A DNA stretch of 64,000 nt, from positions 1,216,967 through 1,280,966 of the forward strand of contig NZ_LT546028.1 in the NCBI RefSeq assembly GCF_900078305.2, read 5' to 3'. The notes below the pieces were generated by a model that had not been told where the DNA came from, did not search any database, and saw only the letters and a list, made by a program, of their open reading frames with translations. Shown one piece after another: positions 61,269 through 64,000 of the stretch (position 1 is its first letter; the number at the start of each line of letters is the position of its first letter). The translations under genes and the position numbers were made by a program. The DNA is from Corynebacterium bouchesdurhonense. Its GTDB lineage: Bacteria > Actinomycetota > Actinomycetes > Mycobacteriales > Mycobacteriaceae.

Positions 61269-61475
61269 CATCAGCGACGGGCCGGAGAAGTCCGGCAGCG
61301 GGGCACGTTCCTCCTCTGCGTAGATAATCTCGGTTTGGCCTCCTGGTGAGTGGAACTGGAAGGTGCCCCCGACGGCGACGGCGTTTCGCCGTCGCCTGAG
61401 GAACAGGCCACCAGGGTCACGGCGGTGAGCACCGTGGCAACCGCGATGGGCGGCTCTGCGGGGGGGTGCTCGGCA
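61269..61475 (-). pseudogene. TlpA-like redox lipoprotein fragment
   Basis: In one frame IAVATVLTAVTLVACSSGDGE gives a lipoprotein signal; in another VAVGGTFQFHSPGGQTEIIY, then EERAPLPDFSGPSLMEE continues like a TlpA/ResA leader region. Two frameshifts separate them: one in a seven-base G run at 61457-61463 and one further in. The thioredoxin fold is absent because the IS3 fragment cuts the gene. Confidence 0.65.
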
Positions 61476-61626
61476 TGGATTAGATCTCCATATTCCGGGG
61501 CGGTGGGGAAGAAGGCGGTGTTCTGGTTGTCTCGGAAGACCACAACACCGAGGGAGGTCATCGTGCTGCGCGGTGGGTGGTCTGCAGCGACTCTGCCCAC
61601 CTCGGCACTTAACCCTGCTGTGGGGG
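61476..61626. other. Intergenic remnant before the multicopper oxidase
   Basis: No clear gene; a short minus frame (MTSLGVVVFRDNQNTAFF) has no recognisable match. It probably held the leader of the broken lipoprotein. Confidence 0.3.
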
Positions 61627-63108
61627 TTACTCGTAGCGAAGCGAGCTGAGCATCCCAGTTTCCATGTGATAGGCGTTATGGCAGTGAAATGCCCACTCAC
61701 CGGGGTTGTCAGCGATCAGGTCGGCGATCATGGTTTCACCGTGGCGGAGAAGGACGGTGTCCTTGCGTAGCCCGCCGCTGCCGGGCAGCGCCCATGTGTG
61801 ACCGTGGATGTGCATGGGATGGGGCATCATGGTCCTGTTGCGCATGACCATTCGCAGGCGCTGGCTCTCCTGCACGGTCGCGGAGGAGGATTGGCCGTCG
61901 GTGAGAATGCTCCATTCATACGGCATCATCTGCCCGCCCAGGTCGATGCTGACTTCTCGGTCTGGTGTGCCCTCGGGCAGGAGTGCACGGTCTGCGGGCT
62001 TCAGGGAGGACAGAAGCAGTCCGGTGGACGACAACTCGGGGAAGTCGACATCGGGGCGGGGGGCCTGGCCGCCGGCGGTGCGGATGACGGCGAAGGCGCG
62101 GTCGTCCTTACCCACCGCCAAAGCCGTGAGCGGGAAGATGCCGTCGCCGAGGATGACCTCGACGTCGACACGCTCGCCCATCGACAGGTAGATCGATTCG
62201 GTCTCCCAGGGCTGGACGGGGAAGCCGTCGGTGTGGGTGACGGTCATGCGGTGACCACCGAGGGCCACCTTGAAGATGGTGTCACCGCCGGAGTTGATAA
62301 ACCGCAGGCGGGCCTTGTCGCCCGGGCGAGCCTCGAAGGTCCGGTGAGCACGGGGGATACGTCCGTTGATGAGGTAGTGCGGATACATCACATCGCCGGC
62401 ATCCCCGCCCAGTACCCGGTCCGGGGTGCCGTGCATCATCTGGCCGTGACCTCCCATTCCCATCCTCCCGTTATGGTCGCCCGAACCCATTCCGGTGAGC
62501 TTGTTGAGCTCATCGTCAGGAGTGCCCTGAATGCCATCGACCCAGTCGTCGAGCACGATGGTCCACTCGACGTCCTGGTCCTCAGCGTCTTGCGGGTCAC
62601 GGACGATCAGTGGGGCGTGGAGGCCGCGATCAAGCTGCAGGCCGGTGTGGGAATGGTAGAAGTGGGTGCCACCGTGGGGGACTTCAAAAACATAGGAGAA
62701 AGACTCGCCAGGTTCAATGGGGTCCTGGGTCATGCCGGGCACACCGTCGGCTGCGTTGTGGAGTGCGATGCCATGCCAGTGGATGGAGGTGCTCTCAGGC
62801 AGTTCATTGGTGATATCGACCTGGAGGACGTCGCCGGCGGTGGCCTCAATGGCCGCATCCCCGGTGTCAGAGACGTATCCCCACGTCTTGGCTTCGATGC
62901 CGCCGATATCCAGGGAGAGGGGCCGGGCGGTCAGTGTCCGGCGCACCGTCGGTTCACCGAGCGCAGTGGGGGTGGGAGTGGGGCGAAGGGAGGGACCTGG
63001 TGCCGGGGCAGCGGGTCCAGGGTCGCTGGTGCAGGCGGCCACGGCCCCGGTGCCGGCGAGGATGAGCCCGCCGAGCAGAAACTGTCGTCGGGAAAAAGCG
63101 TTCGTCAT
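61627..63108 (-). CDS. Tat-exported multicopper oxidase of the copper island
   Basis: The 493-residue protein has a twin-arginine signal (SRRQFLLGG, Arg7/Arg8) and a lipobox Cys26. Copper ligands: HWHG (110-113), HSHTG (152-156), HPMHIHGHTW and HCHNAYHMETGM. A Met/His-rich stretch at 207-226 (GMGSGDHNGRMGMGGHGQMM) suggests Cu(I) oxidase activity as in CueO. It is followed by CueP in the same orientation. It is different from the chromosomal oxidase at 10148-11623. Confidence 0.93.
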   Translation of the reverse strand: MTNAFSRRQFLLGGLILAGTGAVAACTSDPGPAAPAPGPSLRPTPTPTALGEPTVRRTLTARPLSLDIGGIEAKTWGYVSDTGDAAIEATAGDVLQVDITNELPESTSIHWHGIALHNAADGVPGMTQDPIEPGESFSYVFEVPHGGTHFYHSHTGLQLDRGLHAPLIVRDPQDAEDQDVEWTIVLDDWVDGIQGTPDDELNKLTGMGSGDHNGRMGMGGHGQMMHGTPDRVLGGDAGDVMYPHYLINGRIPRAHRTFEARPGDKARLRFINSGGDTIFKVALGGHRMTVTHTDGFPVQPWETESIYLSMGERVDVEVILGDGIFPLTALAVGKDDRAFAVIRTAGGQAPRPDVDFPELSSTGLLLSSLKPADRALLPEGTPDREVSIDLGGQMMPYEWSILTDGQSSSATVQESQRLRMVMRNRTMMPHPMHIHGHTWALPGSGGLRKDTVLLRHGETMIADLIADNPGEWAFHCHNAYHMETGMLSSLRYE

Positions 63109-63179
63109 GATTTAACCGTCCTTGGTGCAAGATTTCAGTGACACGGGAGACAGGCGCAGGTGAGAACCCTGCTGAGCCA

Positions 63180-63755
63180 TCACGTCAGGCGCAGGTCTGT
63201 GACACAGGTGGCACCGTCGTCGGTGGTGGAAAACTCCGTGGTGCCGGTACGCCCCTGGTAGCTGACCTCAATCAGGCCGGTGACATCATCGGGAAGCCAG
63301 AAGCCAATAAACCCGTTGTCGTAGGTGGTTGTCGCCTCGTCCACCAGCACCTCACCGGTCGCCTCATCGGTGATCGTGACCTGGATATCCTCATTGTCGA
63401 GTTCCCCCTGGCAGGTCGTGAGGCTGTGGTAGAAGCAGTCGTGGGTGGAGGTGAGATAGGGTGCGATCGAGACATACGTCTGATTGTCGGGAAGATCGAC
63501 CACGACTTCCTGGTCATCGCTCGAGAGCAGCAGTTCATCGGCACGCACTGAGGCGATCAGATCCGTGGGACGCTCAGTGACCTTCTGCCGGTCGAGGTGA
63601 TCAACGATCTCCACCGCGTCCATGGCGGCCAGGCCATGGGTAGTCAGGAATGTATCCTGGGACACCGTCCCATCGGCGGCGGGTTCCGGGTCGGCGGCCG
63701 AACACCCCGTGAGGGCGAGGGCAAGGGCGGTGGCTGCGATCGCTGCTCGTTTCAC
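63180..63755 (-). CDS. cueP: CueP family periplasmic copper-binding protein
   Basis: The 191-residue protein has a lipoprotein signal (LALALTGC, Cys18), then LTTHGLAAMDAVEIVDHLDR, LIASVRADELLL, YVSIAPYLTSTHDCFYHSLTTCQGEL (Cys107, Cys115) and NGFIGFWLP. This is the CueP pattern of Salmonella, which sequesters periplasmic copper. GTG 63755 follows AAGGAG at six bases. It lies next to the multicopper oxidase. Confidence 0.88.
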   Translation of the reverse strand: MKRAAIAATALALALTGCSAADPEPAADGTVSQDTFLTTHGLAAMDAVEIVDHLDRQKVTERPTDLIASVRADELLLSSDDQEVVVDLPDNQTYVSIAPYLTSTHDCFYHSLTTCQGELDNEDIQVTITDEATGEVLVDEATTTYDNGFIGFWLPDDVTGLIEVSYQGRTGTTEFSTTDDGATCVTDLRLT

Positions 63756-63861
63756 GTCAATCTCCTTGGATCGTAGTGGGGCCATGAGAAGACACCGCCT
63801 CAAGGTCGATGCCATACCTTTATGTAGCACGGGTGCCTGACGGGCTAGAAGTCAAAAACCC

Positions 63862-63931
63862 TGTCAGCGCTCGTTGAAAAGTAGCCCAAAACGCTCCTCG
63901 AAATGTAGCCCATCCGAAAAAGATTGGATGG
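63862..63931 (+). mobile_element. Left end of an IS21-family element
   Basis: Two related subterminal units, CGCTCGTTGAAAAGTAGCCC and CGCTCCTCGAAATGTAGCCC, lie just before the istA start; such multiple terminal repeats are usual in IS21. The rest of the element is outside the window. Confidence 0.65.
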
Positions 63932-64000
63932 GTGATTTCTTTGGATCAATGGGCTCAAATTCGGTTCCTGCGTGGGCAGGGACTATCAATCAGGAAGATC
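63932..64000 (+). CDS. istA: IS21-family transposase IstA, N-terminal fragment (runs off the window)
   Basis: GTG 63932 begins VISLDQWAQIRFLRGQG-LSIRKI, matching the N-terminal helix-turn-helix of IstA. Twenty-three codons are visible. Confidence 0.75.
   Translation, partial: MISLDQWAQIRFLRGQGLSIRKI

Noticed and set aside
61152..61700. A 182-residue minus-strand protein spanning the IS3 and lipoprotein fragments
   Set aside because: It merges three unrelated pieces in shifting frames and overlaps the end of the multicopper oxidase.

Overview
The window looks like a high-GC Corynebacterium chromosome. Support comes from mycothiol S-conjugate amidase (mca), a short-chain UppS-type prenyl synthase, the order greA-mca-uppS-coaA-glyA as in mycobacteria, a C50-carotenoid crtB-crtI-crtYe-crtYf-crtEb cluster of the decaprenoxanthin type, GlpX-type FBPase next to a DUF4245 protein and xseBA, and a tRNA-Gln/TetR/mfd block beside glmU-prs.

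Layout. 0-16 kb is core housekeeping: two pth paralogues around a nitronate monooxygenase, rplY, an orphan PPE/ESX-like Ala/Gly-rich protein, an aromatic aminotransferase, prs, glmU, an MFS exporter, a Tat-exported multicopper oxidase, tRNA-Gln, a TetR regulator, mfd and tRNA-Leu. 16-27 kb is one long minus-strand train: lycopene elongase, the heterodimeric lycopene cyclase, phytoene desaturase and synthase, a glycosyltransferase, an SGNH hydrolase, a photolyase, and an osmoprotectant ABC importer with one frameshifted permease, followed by a SUFU-domain protein. 27-51 kb is again core: YccA, greA, mca, uppS, coaA, glyA, lipoproteins, an HNH endonuclease, a TetR-controlled drug exporter, fumC, glpX, xseBA, ispH, rmuC, an AI-2E family permease and ychF.

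From the 3' end of ychF (about 51.07 kb) to the window end the character changes to an accretion island. It carries two mercury-resistance operons with divergent merR genes. One has merA and a small Cys-rich membrane protein. The other has merA, merB, a small Cys-rich membrane protein, a thioredoxin-like lipoprotein and ccdA. The island also has an SMR efflux gene, a NIPSNAP protein, IS481, IS3 and IS21 remnants, a nonsense-interrupted serine recombinase, and a copper module (multicopper oxidase plus CueP). The last 20 bases before the ychF stop recur exactly at 60645-60664 directly in front of the recombinase, which marks ychF as a probable integration site. A 566-bp direct repeat has made the second merR a chimera.

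The most unusual signal is a short dispersed motif, GTCGNNAAGC, often extended to GGCGTCGNNAAGCRATGCC, which can fold as a small hairpin. I count 25 copies on both strands within the first 51.4 kb, mostly inside genes and in different reading frames, and none in the acquired island. I do not recognise it as a described element.
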